Below, in pieces: positions 1-38,200 of a stretch of 64,000 nucleotides of DNA. The position numbers were made by a program, and so were the translations under genes. The stretch lies in contig NC_092094.1 of the NCBI RefSeq assembly GCF_045679555.1, positions 18,313,905 through 18,377,904 of the forward strand. The letters run 5' to 3'. The DNA comes from Salvelinus alpinus. Taxonomy: Eukaryota; Chordata; Actinopteri; Salmoniformes; Salmonidae. Numbering within the stretch: position 1 is the first letter of the stretch; every line of letters starts with the position of its first letter. The notes under the pieces were generated by a model that searched no databases, was not told the DNA's origin, and saw nothing but the letters and a program-made list of their open reading frames with translations.

Positions 1-768
1 GACACAAAAATGTGTCTTTGAACTACAAAATGGACATGCATTTTTCATGGTCATACCCCTACAGTTTGTATGTGGTCCCCCATGTACTGCACAAATGAAT
101 GTTATCAACAGCCTGTCGCATTGACTCCGGTGGTATAGTCTATCTGCTGTGAGCTAGGCATACACACAGGGGAGAAGTCCCTATGCCAACCACACGTATG
201 AACACCTGGAATCTAGATGGCAGAGTCTGATAATCTATCGGCTATCTCAACAACAAGATAAGAGCCTATGGGGTTGTGAGCACCTTTCACAGATAGTCGA
301 TTTTACACAGCTGCCACGTTGGGGAGATTTCTATTTCACTGCTCGTCAAAGTATGGTTCATTAAACAATATATCTAACTGCGTTATATACACCACAACTT
401 GACAGGCTTAGCATTGGGAACTTCCATTTCTCATATTTTTGCCAGAACAAACAGGTTAATCACATCACTTGCTGTATTAATCTAAAACTCCCATGCAGTA
501 ATGTTTTCTGCCGACTTGCAGTCTTGGCACATCTTGACAATACCAACTCGCATATTTGATTTAATGTGGCCTAGGGTTTATGTGGGAATTAGTTATGACA
601 GTACATCCATCTCACTTTTATGAGGCCATATAAGGTGTGTGCCCTGTGCCAGTAATGTAGAGAGACTAGGGAGTCTTCACCCGTTGTACTGATAGTACCT
701 GGGATTTAGCCTGGTTATAGCTGGTCCATAAGCACCTTGGTATAATGAACTGCCTCACCCTTCCTTAC
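1..768 (-). other. intron sequence of the TBC gene; nothing else recognised
   Basis: This stretch lies downstream of the exon 11 donor on the minus strand, so it should be intron. I see no further exon with good splice sites and no recognisable repeat. Confidence 0.4.
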
Positions 769-28413
<27,645 letters not shown>

Positions 28414-30185
28414 TCTAAATTTGTTACTGTTTCAAGAACTGTGCATGAAATGTTATGCGGTTCGCTACTTTGTTTCTCTGGAACACTGTCAACGTTCAAA
28501 CACCGCGCCCGTTATTTCGGTTTACGTCATTCCCAACTGACAAATGAAAGTGGGGTGTATTCAAAATCCACAACTGCTTCAAAAGTTCTGATATGTGGCC
28601 TACTGAGCAACGTTTTCTCCGAATTAGGCCAATATCTGATGAATTTTGATGATTTGTTAGAATTAAAACATTGTATCTGTACTATCAAATAAATTGAGCC
28701 TTTGTATCTTGTAGCAAACAGTGGCGGTGCAATGACCCCTGTGTAAAAGGGGGAGTTCTTGAATGCCCCCTTATGGCCTTTGACAGTCCAAGGTGTTGTG
28801 AATCGTAATCAAGGGGTGGTAAAATTTCCAGCAGTGTAAAAGCCAGACTTTTCCGATCGTTTAGAGAAGATGTGATGTGAGGTGGAATCAGAAATCACAA
28901 ATCACCACCTTCCTGGTATGTGTATAGTAATGCACTGCTCAAAGCGCTGGAATATATATATTTATTAAGGTATATAGGTGCTAATTAAACCCTCCGGTAG
29001 CCATTTTGACCTAGCCAGCAAGACTGCAGACTCCAACGTGAAGTTCTATCCCAACATCAACATGCACTGTGATATGTTTGGAGTTTGCTCAATTTCATTC
29101 TAAAGTATTGAGAGGCGTGCCTAATTATATGACACGTGCGGTTGTTTGTGTCTGATTACAAGGCTTGACAAAAAAAAACAATGACAGTGTGAAATTGACC
29201 ATTGCAAAATGACAGCAGGAAATTGTTCATTTGAATTGAATGCATATTTTATTGAAATGTGGAACATGAATTGCATCATTCAAGTCATGAGTGTGTCCCG
29301 AAGTTAATGGATTTATTGATCCCCTCGCCATTCGATAGAAGTCAGCGTTTCGTCAGCCACACTTGACAACAGAGGGTCCTCTGAATGAGTTGGTAGGGGT
29401 GGGGTGGGGGGGTTTGCGATTCCCCATAAGTATAGTCCACAGAAACCTGCTCTCCTTGCTCCTGGCCACCTATTCCCATGAGTGTTGCAAAACGTTGTTT
29501 TTGTTTGTGAGTTAAATCAATTGCTTCATCAGTTAACGCATGGGACTATTGTCTTGTACATATTTGACATATTAATGGGTTTTTAATATGGAAGATCTGT
29601 TTTAGCATTTGTAAACTAAGTCTTGAAATAAATTATTGCTGCATTGCTGATGTAGTTCTCTGATTTGTGCTTTCTATCTGTGCTTTTATTACTTTAGCTC
29701 TGACTCTGGATCTCTCCTCATAATACAAAAAGTTGGCATAATAAGGCTACATTGTATTCATATACTAATTCAAATCCCCCATGTTACACTTGCTGGGTTT
29801 GAACACAGTTCACTCGCCAACCATCCACAACCCCAAGAAGTCCTCTCCATTTTGGGAGGCACGTTCTGTCTCTTTACTGTTATGAGACCCATGCATCTTT
29901 GACCTTGTAAACACACGTTTAAGATCTACAGTAAATGGGATACCAGCCCATTTCTCACACCAGTGCAGCGAATTCAGAGGGCTGTCCATCTGGGCAACTC
30001 GGATCGCAAACACATGTTGTGGCCCAATACCTAGCCATTTAGCTATAGCCTTACTACATACCAATTGTCAAAAGTGTATTTCTCTCCATCTCCTCTCCTG
30101 ATGCACTCATCTGGAAACCCAGGCTAGATTAATGGGAAATTCCACCACTTTCAAACTAATTTTCATTATGTCGAGCACAATACAA
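28414..30185. other. intergenic region and probable TBC gene promoter
   Basis: Upstream of the TBC start on the minus strand. A CRE-like octamer, TGACGTAA on the minus strand, lies at 28522-28529 close to a CG-containing stretch (28501-28520). The remainder, to 30185, shows no gene or repeat that I can name; a G-rich run lies at 29396-29416. Confidence 0.4.
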
Positions 30186-31318
30186 TATTTTTGTCCATAT
30201 ACTTTTGTCCAAATACAACATTATGTGGACACCTGCTAGACGAACATCTCATCCCAAAATCATGGGCATTAATGTGGAGTCAGTCTCCCCTTTGCTGCTA
30301 CAACAGCCACTTTTCTGGGAAGGCTTTCCACTAGATGTTGGAACATTGCTCCAGGGACTTGCTTTCATTCAACCACGAGCGTTAGTGAGGTTGGGCACTG
30401 ATGTTAGGCGATTAGGCCTGGCTCGCAGTCGCCATTCCAATTCATCCCAAAGTTGTTCGATAGGGTTGAGGTCAGGGCTCTGTGCAGGCCAGTCAAGTTC
30501 TTCCACACCGAACTCGACAAACCATTTCTGTATGGACCTTGCTTTGTGCATGGGGACATTGTCATGCTGAAACAGGAAAGGGCCTTCCCCAAACTGTTGC
30601 CACGAAGTTAGAAGCACAGAATCATCTAGAATGTCATTGTATGCTGTAGCATTAAGATTTTCTTTCACTGGAACTAAGAGGCCCAGCCCGAACGATGAAA
30701 AACAACCCCAGACCATTATCCCTCTTCCACCAAACGTACATGTTCCACTGCCCCAGAGTCCAATGGCGGCAAACTTTACAACACTCCAGCCGATGCTTGG
30801 CATCGTGCATGGTAATCTTGGGCTTGTGTGTGGCTGCTCGGCCATGGAAACCTATTTCATGAAGCTCCCGACGAACAGTTCTTGCAATGACATAGCTTCC
30901 AGAAGCACTTTGGAACTTGATAGTGAGTGTTGCAACTGAAGACAGACAATTTTTACGTGCTGTGCGCTTCAGCACTCAGCGGTCCCGTTCTGTGAGCTTG
31001 TGTGGCCTACCACTTCACGGCTGAGCCGTATGTCTAGGTTGTTGCTCCTAGACATTTCCATTTCACAATAACAGCACTTACAGTTGACCGGGGAAACTAG
31101 CAGGGCAAACTGACTTGTTGGAAAGGTGGCATCCTATGACGGTGTCACATTGAAAGTCACTGAGCTCTTCAGTACGGGCCATTCTACTGCCAATGTGTGT
31201 CTACGGAGATTGCATGGATGTGTGCTCGATTTCATACACCTGTTAGCATCGGGTGTGGCTGAAATAACCGAATCCACTCATTTGAAGGGGTGTCCACATA
31301 CTTTTGGTCAAATCATGA
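30186..31318 (-). mobile_element. Tc1-like transposon, third family, decayed
   Basis: The ends share inverted text around tccacatacttttggtcaaa and tgtccaaatac. The minus-strand transposase fragment 30845-30369 contains [20 protein letters not shown] and [20 protein letters not shown], the second and third catalytic regions. The N-terminal part near 30975-30860 is frameshifted. It lies between the two divergent genes. Ends are placed to within about 10 bp. Confidence 0.8.
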
Positions 31319-31984
31319 CATCAGTGATCTTCAAGTCAGAGCTCTAGAAAGATGTTCAGGTTTCCTAATTGGAATCTCTAGTTGGATGACAGTTTAAAAG
31401 TATTTTTTCTAGTTGGACCTAGTTTTTTTTTTGTTCCCATTTGTCTTGAACGCACTGAAGTCAGATCCAAGTTCTGAGTTCCGAGATCCCGATTGTTTTG
31501 AATGTGGCATTCTTTTTTTATTTTAAAGGTGGACTATGCAGTAATCTCTCTGCCATACCCTGGTTGCCAAAATTCTAATTGTTCGCCTAATTTCAGTTTA
31601 TGTGACAAAACAAGAATAGAGAATGTAGAGAATATTGTACCATCTAAACCACTGTGAATGATCTTTTCAATTACAATAATATTGTATTTTCAGTTATTTG
31701 AAGCTGGTGTACAAAACTGAATGTAAAAGACAAAAAAAACACATTTACGAATGGGAAGCATATAAATAGCGCATATAGAACATATCTACCACTTCTTAAA
31801 CTTGCTTTCAATGATAATGACAGATTTATAACTGACATTTCTATGTGAATTTGGTCGGGTCGCCCAAAAAGTTACATATTGCAGCTTTAATGTACCCTGT
31901 GTTGTCAAAGAGAAGCATTTTTTAGGACCTTTCTTTTTAATATTTTTAACCACAGATCATGGAAACGCATGATCTTCACATATG

Positions 31985-33832
31985 TACAGTCGTGGCCAAA
32001 AGTTTTGAGAATGACACAAATATTAATTTCCACAAAGTTTGCTGCTTCAGTGTCTTTAGCATTTTTTGTCAGATGTTACTATGGAATAGTGAAGTATAAT
32101 TATAAGCATTTCATAAGTGTCAAAGGCTTTTATTGACAATTACATGAAGTTGATGCAAAGAGTCAATATTGCAATGTTGACCCTTCTTTTTCAAGACCTC
32201 TGCAATCCGCCCTGGCATGCTGTCAATTAACTTCTGGGCCACATCCTGACTGATGGCAGCCCATTCTTGCATAATCAATGCTTGGAGTTTGTCAGAATTT
32301 GTGGGTTTTTGTTTATCCACCCGCCTCTTGAGGATTGACCACAAGTTCTCAATGGGATTAAAGGTCTGGGGAGTTTCCTGGCCATGGACCCAAAATATTG
32401 ATGTTTTGTTCCCCGGGCCACTTAGTTATCACTTTTGCCTTATGGCAAGGTGCTCCATAATGCTGGAAAAGGCATTGTTCGTCACCAAACTGTTCCTGGA
32501 TGATTGGGAGAAGTTGCTCTCGGAGGATGTGTTGGTACCATTCTTTATTCATGGCTGTGTTCTTAGGCAAAATTGTGAGTGAGCCCACTCCCTTGGCTGA
32601 GAAGCAACCCCACACATGAATGGTCTCAGGATGCTTTACTGATGGCGTGACACAGGACTGATGGTAGCGCTCACCTTGTCTTCTCCGGACAAGCTTTTTT
32701 CCGGATGCCCCAAACAATCAGAAGGGGGATTCATCAGAGAAAATGACTTTACCCCAGTCCTCGGCAGTCCAATCCCTGTACCTTTTGCAGAATATCAGTC
32801 TGTCCCTGATGTTTTTCCTGGAGAGAAGTGGCTTCTTTGCTGCCCTTCTTACATTTACATTTAAGTCATTTAGCAGACGCTCTTATCCAGAGCGACTTAC
32901 AAATTGGTGCATTCACCTTATGATATCCAGTGGAACAACCACTTTACAATAGTGCATCTAACTCTTTTAAGGGGGGGGGGGGGGGTTGGAAGGATTACTT
33001 TATCCTATCCTAGGTATTCCTTAAAGAGGTGGGGTTTCAGGTGTCTCCGGAAGGTGGTGATTGACTCCGCTGACCTGGCGTCGTGAGGGAGTTTGTTCCA
33101 CCATATGTTCTTTATGTTTATGTTCTTGACACCAGGCCATCCTCCAAAAGTCTTCGCCTCACTCTGCGTGCAGATGCACTCACACCTGCCTGCTGCCATT
33201 CCTGAGCAAGCTCTGTACTGGTGGTGCCCCTATCCCGCAGCTGAATCAACTTTAGGAGACGGTCCTGGCGCTTGCTGGACTTTCTTGGGCGCCCTGAAGT
33301 CTTCTTCACAACAATTGAACCACTCTCCTTGAAGTTCTTGATGATCCGATAAATGGTTTATTTAGGTGCAATCTTATTGGCAGCAATATCCTTGCCTGTG
33401 AAGCCCTTTTTGTGCAAAGCAATGATGACAGCACGTGTTTCCTTGCAGGTAACCATGCTTGACAGAGGAAGAACAACGATTCCAAGCACCACCCTCCTTT
33501 TGAAGCTTCCAGTCTGTTATTCGAACTCAATCAATATGACAGAGTGATCTCCAGCCTTGTCCTCGTCAACACTCACACCTGTGTTAACGAGAGAATCACT
33601 GACATGATGTCAGCTGGTCCTTTTGTGGCAGGGCTGAAATGCAGTGGAAATGTTTTCTGGGGATTCAGTTAATTTGCATGGCAAAGAGGGACTTTGCAAT
33701 TAATTGCAATTCATCTGATCACTCTTCATAACATTCTGGAGTATATGCAAATTGCCATCATACAAACTGAGGCAGCAGACTTTGTGAAAATTAATATTTG
33801 TGTCATTCTCAAAACTTTTGGCCACGATTGTA
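31985..33832 (-). mobile_element. Tc1-like transposon carrying a nested LINE tail
   Basis: The ends are TACAGTCGTGGCCAAAAGTT and an inverted copy, at TA sites. The minus-strand transposase fragments run from 33530 (N-terminal) to 32120 (C-terminal). The second catalytic Asp is replaced by Tyr (FQHYGAPCHK, where the copy at 46419 has FQHDGAPCHK), and frameshifts break it. The LINE tail at 32850-33112 interrupts it, so the LINE arrived later. Confidence 0.88.
32850..33112 (-). mobile_element. 5'-truncated L2-type LINE tail inside the Tc1
   Basis: On the minus strand it encodes the end of a LINE ORF (NKLPHDARSAESITTFRRHL) and ends in the tail ctctggataagagcgtctgc followed by taaatgtaaatgtaa. 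The homologous Tc1 at 46419 lacks this block, which fixes the borders. A run of about 14 G lies at 32971-32984. Confidence 0.75.
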
Positions 33833-33857
33833 AACACTGGGATGGTGCCAGAAATAA

Positions 33858-34236
33858 TGAATATTTTTTATTTTTTTATTTAACCTTTATTGAACCAGGT
33901 AGGCTAGTTGAGAACAAGTTCTCATTTACAACTGCGACCTGGCAGTTGTAGAATAAAGCAAAGCAGTTCGACACATACAACACAGAGTTACACATGGAAT
34001 AAACAAACATACGGTCAATAATACAGTAGAAAAGGTCTATATACAGTGTGTGCAAATGAGGTAAGATAGAGAGGTAAGGCAATAAATAGGCCATGGTGGC
34101 GAAGTAATTACACTATACCAATTAAACACTGGAGTGATTGATGTGCAGAAGATGAATGTGCAAGTAGAGATACTGGGGTGAAAAGGAGCAAGATAAATAA
34201 ATAAATACAGTATGGGGATGAGGTAGTTGGATTGGC
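33858..34236 (-). mobile_element. 3' end of an L2-like LINE, same family as 38201-42711
   Basis: The reverse complement carries the tail seen at 42640-42700 (tggccaggtcgcagttgtaa style) and the A-rich UTR. It is a 5'-truncated antisense copy upstream of the bmal1 promoter. Confidence 0.75.
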
Positions 34237-34285
34237 TAAGGATGCTTTGAGGTTGAAAAGTGGCAGTATGCCCTTTAAGTGAATG

Positions 34286-34393
34286 ATGCCTACTACTAGG
34301 TATTTGATTCAACTGTTATGTGCAGATGGGAAGAAGGAGCCCTTCCAGACCATCGAGGATCAGCCCAGGCCAGTGAAGAAGACGTTCCACTGA
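34286..34393 (+). other. short exon-like open frame of unknown origin
   Basis: Thirty-five codons from ATG to TGA, ending EPFQTIEDQPRPVKKTFH. An acceptor-like tgttatgtgcag precedes 34326. The composition is protein-like, but I recognise no family, and it lies just after a LINE tail. It may be a gene fragment, an exon of an unseen gene, or chance. Confidence 0.25.
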
Positions 34394-34554
34394 GGGGGTT
34401 CGATTAATATCGCCCGTGCGCCCGCGTTCGGCGTGTTTTGCAAGGGTGAAAGTTAATTGCATTCGTTTTGGAACCTGGCTACCTTTTGGGTGTGAGACAG
34501 GTGCCCCATTCACAGTTCACAGCGATGTCGGCTCAAAACAAAGTGACGTAGGAG

Positions 34555-34560
34555 CACGTG
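34555..34560. promoter_or_regulatory. canonical E-box CACGTG upstream of bmal1
   Basis: CACGTG about 510 bp upstream of the RORE pair. This is the site class bound by CLOCK/BMAL1 and other bHLH factors. A single hexamer is weak evidence by itself. Confidence 0.4.
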
Positions 34561-34652
34561 AAGTAATGAGTAGGATTATGTGTTTTCACATGCAAAAGTG
34601 ATTGCGTTTTAGATTTATCTGCCCTCCCAATGAAAACCAGTTAGAAAATTCT

Positions 34653-34842
34653 AACATTTATTTTATGGAAAAGAGATATAGAACACTATTTTATGGAAAA
34701 GTTTGTTTCTGGACGATGCACCATGCTGCCTTGTTGAAAAAATGACCAACATTTATTTCATGGAAAAGAGATATAGAACACTATTTTATGGAAAAGTTTG
34801 TTTCTGGACGATGCACCATGCTGCCTTGTTGAAAAAATGACC
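34653..34842. repeat. 95-bp tandem duplication next to the bmal1 promoter
   Basis: Two copies, 34653-34747 and 34748-34842, differing at about one position (ttattttatgg versus ttatttcatgg). Each unit also contains the short phrase ttatggaaaag. The near identity points to a recent duplication. Confidence 0.92.
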
Positions 34843-35072
34843 AAGCCGATTCTCCCTACCCGCTGTCGCCGATGACGTAACGGGCCCTTGTCCGGTTCCC
34901 TGCGGCTCAGCATAATCGAATCCGCACATTGCCATCGGCCCGGTCCCACCTCGGAAAATATTGGCACTCTATAATTGGAAGGCAGTATGTCCGTTATCTT
35001 TTCCTGTTCTCAATCGTTTTCTGATTGGTGAGAGAAAAGACGTAGTGTAGTCCTCCTGTGCAATTGGTTTAG

Positions 35073-35085
35073 AAAAACTAGGTTA
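35073..35085 (+). promoter_or_regulatory. bmal1: RORE 1
   Basis: AAAAACTAGGTTA, an A/T-rich lead plus a (A/G)GGT(T/C)A half-site. It is followed by gtggtgc, as I recall from the mammalian Bmal1 promoter. It would bind ROR activators and REV-ERB repressors. Confidence 0.7.
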
Positions 35086-35113
35086 GTGGTGCAGCACTGG
35101 TCATGACGGAGGG

Positions 35114-35126
35114 AGAAAGTAGGTCA
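35114..35126 (+). promoter_or_regulatory. bmal1: RORE 2
   Basis: AGAAAGTAGGTCA, a full match to the RORE consensus (A/T-rich lead, then AGGTCA). Its half-site begins 40 bp after that of RORE 1. Confidence 0.8.
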
Positions 35127-35220
35127 CAGACTGAGTAACGTTACCGTTTTATATCACAGTTCACGTAACATTAGACAGATGGGTCCATTAGATGGAGATG
35201 TCCTAGCTAGTTCATCTCAT
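35127..35220 (+). other. bmal1: probable noncoding first exon of bmal1
   Basis: A full-consensus donor, GTAAGT, follows at 35221-35226 about 95 bp downstream of RORE 2. The left border (transcription start) is not known and is set at the promoter edge. In mammals the first Bmal1 exon is noncoding and follows the RORE pair; this is the basis of the assignment. Confidence 0.5.
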
Positions 35221-35592
35221 GTAAGTAGCTGCATAATATTTTCAGCATGTGTCGTGATGACCAATGGCTAGTTGCATAGCTAGTTATATATCGCGGTGCT
35301 AGTTGGCTAACGTTAGCTAACTAACGTTACCCTAGATAACAAGATGAATTTAGGGCTAGCCAAGTTAGGACAATGTAAACTTAACGTTTCACTGTAGCTA
35401 GAAGTCTCTTAGATGAAAGTGTATTTTAGCTGTGGACTAAAATATCCAAGCCTAGTAATTTTAACGTTAAGTTAGGGTCTGTATTTTTTGGGGGGCTGGA
35501 CGGGGGTAGCATCCTGACGTTAGTTGGAGACGTCATTGGTTGGATCTAGCTGGGCTCGTTAATAATAGTGTGGAACTGCAGCCCGTAGTTCG

Positions 35593-35696
35593 TGGCGTTC
35601 TTGCATGTGAGCGTTCCCCCATGTGGGCGTTCCTGCAATTCGGGGCGTTCCTGCATTTGAGGCGATCCTGCAATTCGGGGTGATCCTGCATGTGGG
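35593..35696. repeat. minisatellite of about 17 bp, six degenerate units
   Basis: Units of the type GGCGTTCCTGCAATTCG, alternating gcgttcctgca, gcgatcctgca and gtgatcctgca, in the presumed first intron of bmal1, about 370 bp after the exon 1 donor. Confidence 0.8.
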
Positions 35697-36251
35697 CTAT
35701 GGAGGCAACCATAGCTGTATGGATCTGTGCAAAACTGCAACAGTAAGTGTATTTTTTTTATTTTAAGGATTATTTCTCGTTGATGAAAGATGAGGGCCAT
35801 ATGTTAAGAAAGTCATATCTCAAGCAATCATTATTGATATTTCTAGACGTTAAAACAGCGTCGGGATTGTAGTTCACATGAGCCAGTCGTGAGCAAAGCC
35901 AATGGCTGAAAACGGTAATGAGAAGGCAGAATGCCCCCAAGAGTTTGAGTGAGCTAGTGGAAACCCAGCTTGGCTGTCTGAAAGTGACACACGAGGTGGT
36001 CCAGTAACTAATAATAAAAGTAAAGTAGCTAAAGGGGCAATATTCCAAGGGATGCATTCATGACATTCCCACATGCAAATAGAACCTGATGCATTCCATG
36101 ACATTTATAACAACTTTATATCTGTATCATTCATACTAACTAAATGCTCAAGGAATGGGGTTAGCTACCTGCTGAGAGCATTATTTGCAACTTTAAAAAA
36201 AACAAGATTTGAAGCTATAGGCCTACATTTTCTAATGACACAAAAATCAGT

Positions 36252-36549
36252 GGTGTAAAGTACTTAAGTTGTACTTTAAAGTATTTTTTACTTAAATCGT
36301 TTTTTGGGGTATCTGTACTTTTACTATTTTATATTTTTTACAACTTTTCCTCCACTAGATTCCTAAAGAAAATAATATAGTTTTTAATTCAACCCAAAAG
36401 TGCAATTTCAATGCTTAACAGTAGGGATGCACGATATATCGGTGAACATATCGGAATCAGACGATTATTAGCTAAAAATGGCAACATCGGTATCGGCCGA
36501 TGTCTAGTTTAACACCCGATGTGCAAACCGATGTCAAAGCTGACGTGCA
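36252..36549. repeat. fragments of two common fish repeats
   Basis: 36252-36395 carries the text taaagtacttaagttgtact and tcctaaagaaaataatatag, typical of a teleost MITE. 36423-36549 begins tagggatgcacgatatatcgg, a hAT-type terminus, and is cut off at the following Tc1. Confidence 0.55.
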
Positions 36550-37440
36550 TACCTAAACTCAGTAAAAAAAGAAACACCCTCTCACTGTCAACTGCGTTTA
36601 TTTTCAGCAAACTTAACGTGTAAATATTTATTTGAACATATCAAGATTCAACAACTGAGACATAAACTGAACAAGTTCCACAGACATGTGACTAACAGAA
36701 ATTGAATAATGTGTTCCTGAACAAAGGGAGGGTCAAAATCAAAAGTAACAGTCAGTATCTGGTGTGGCCACCAGCTGCATTAAGTACTGCAGTGCATCGC
36801 ATCCTCATGGACTGCACCAGATTTGCCAGTTCTTGCTGTGAGATGTTACCCCACTCTTCCACCAAGGCACCTGCAAGTTCCCGGACATTTCTGGGGGGAA
36901 TGGCCCTGGCTCTCACCCTCCGATCCAACAGGTCCCAGACGTGCTCAATGGGATTGAGAGCCGGGCTCTTCGCTGGCCATGGCAGAATACTGACATTCCT
37001 GTCTTGCAGGAAATCACGCACAGAACGAGCAGTGTGGCTGATGGCATTGTCATGCTGGAGGGTCATGTCAGGATGAGCCTGCAGGAAGGGTACCACATGA
37101 GGGAGGATGTCGTCTTCCCTGTAACGCACAGCGTTAAGATTGCCTGCAATGACACGCTCAGTCCGATGATGCTGTGACACACCACCCCAGACATTCACCT
37201 GCAAATCGATCCCGCTCCAGAGTACAGGCATCGGTGTAATGCTCATTCCTTCGACAATAAACGCAAATCCGACCGTCACCCCTGGTGAGACAAAACCGAG
37301 ACTCGTCAGTGCAGAGCACTTTTTGCCAGTCCTGTCTGTTCTAGCGACGGTGGGTTTGCCTATAGGTGACATTGTTGCCGGTGATGTCTGGTGAGGACCT
37401 GCCTTACAACAGGTCTACAAGCCCTCAGTCCAGCCTCTCT
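36550..37440 (-). mobile_element. Tc1-like transposon, fourth family, 5' truncated
   Basis: The left end begins tacctaaactcagtaaaaaa, a known salmonid Tc1 terminus. The minus-strand open frame 37372-36752 (206 codons) contains LQHDNAISHTARSVRDFLQD and NPIEHVWDLLDRRVRARAIP, so the second and third catalytic acidic residues remain; SPD has become SPA. The other terminus is missing: the element stops at another repeat at 37441. Confidence 0.82.
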
Positions 37441-38012
37441 CAAATCAAAGTTTATTTGTCACGCATGCCGAACTTACAACTTACAGTGAAATGCTTACTT
37501 ACAGGCTCTAAACAATAGTGCAAAAAAGGTGTTAGGTGAACAATAGGTAAGTAAAGAAATAAAACAACAGGTAAAAGACAGGCTATATACAGTAGCAAGG
37601 CTATAAAAGTAGCGAGGCTACATGCAGACACCGGTTAGTCAGGCTGATTGAGGTAGTATGTACATGTAGGTATGGTTAAAGTGACTAGGCATATATGATG
37701 AACAGAGAGTAGCAGTAGCGTAAAAGAGGGGTTGGCGGGTGGCGGGACACAATGCAGATAGCCCGGTTAGCCAATGTGCGGGAGCACTGGTTGGTCGGCC
37801 CAATTGAGGTAGTATGTACATGAATGTATATTTAGTGACTATGCATATATGATAAACAGAGAGTAGCAGCATTGTAAAAATAGGGGTTGGGGGGAGGCAC
37901 ACAATGCAAATCCAGGTAGCCATTTGATAACCTGTTCAGGAGTCTAATGGCTTGGGGGTAAAAAAAACTGTTGAGAAGCCTTTTTGTCTTAGACTTGGCA
38001 CTCCGGTAGATT
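37441..38012. repeat. dispersed salmonid repeat with internal tandem duplication
   Basis: Related to the repeat at 7018 (gtgaaatgcttacttac). A unit of about 165 bp recurs: gaggtagtatgtacatg at 37649 and 37805, each followed by tatatgat.aacagagagtagcag. Confidence 0.65.
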
Positions 38013-38102
38013 GATGAGGGGGGAAACAATTTGATATATTTTAGAATAAGTAACAAAGTGGAAAAAATGAAGGGGTCTGAATACTTTCGGAATGCACTGT
38101 AG
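38013..38102 (-). mobile_element. end fragment of the Tc1 family seen at 13960
   Basis: Text aaggggtctgaatactttcg followed by gaatgcactgta is the terminus of that family; the rest of the element is missing. Confidence 0.75.
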
Positions 38103-38200
38103 GTAATGGGTTATACACGTCAGATGCAATATTTCCTCTTTCTCAGTGCACATCAAACCAGTGTTTTTATGTCACATTCATTTTCAGTGCATTCATTTAT

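Larger units (their letters stand above)
34850..35126 (+). promoter_or_regulatory. bmal1: bmal1 promoter region
   Basis: This contains a CRE-like octamer TGACGTAA (34873-34880), two inverted CCAAT boxes (attgg at 35024-35028 and 35063-35067), and two RORE sites (35073-35085 and 35114-35126). Mammalian Bmal1 promoters carry two ROREs about 30-40 bp apart just upstream of the first noncoding exon, and this arrangement is the same. No TATA box is evident. The transcription start is not determined. Confidence 0.7.
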
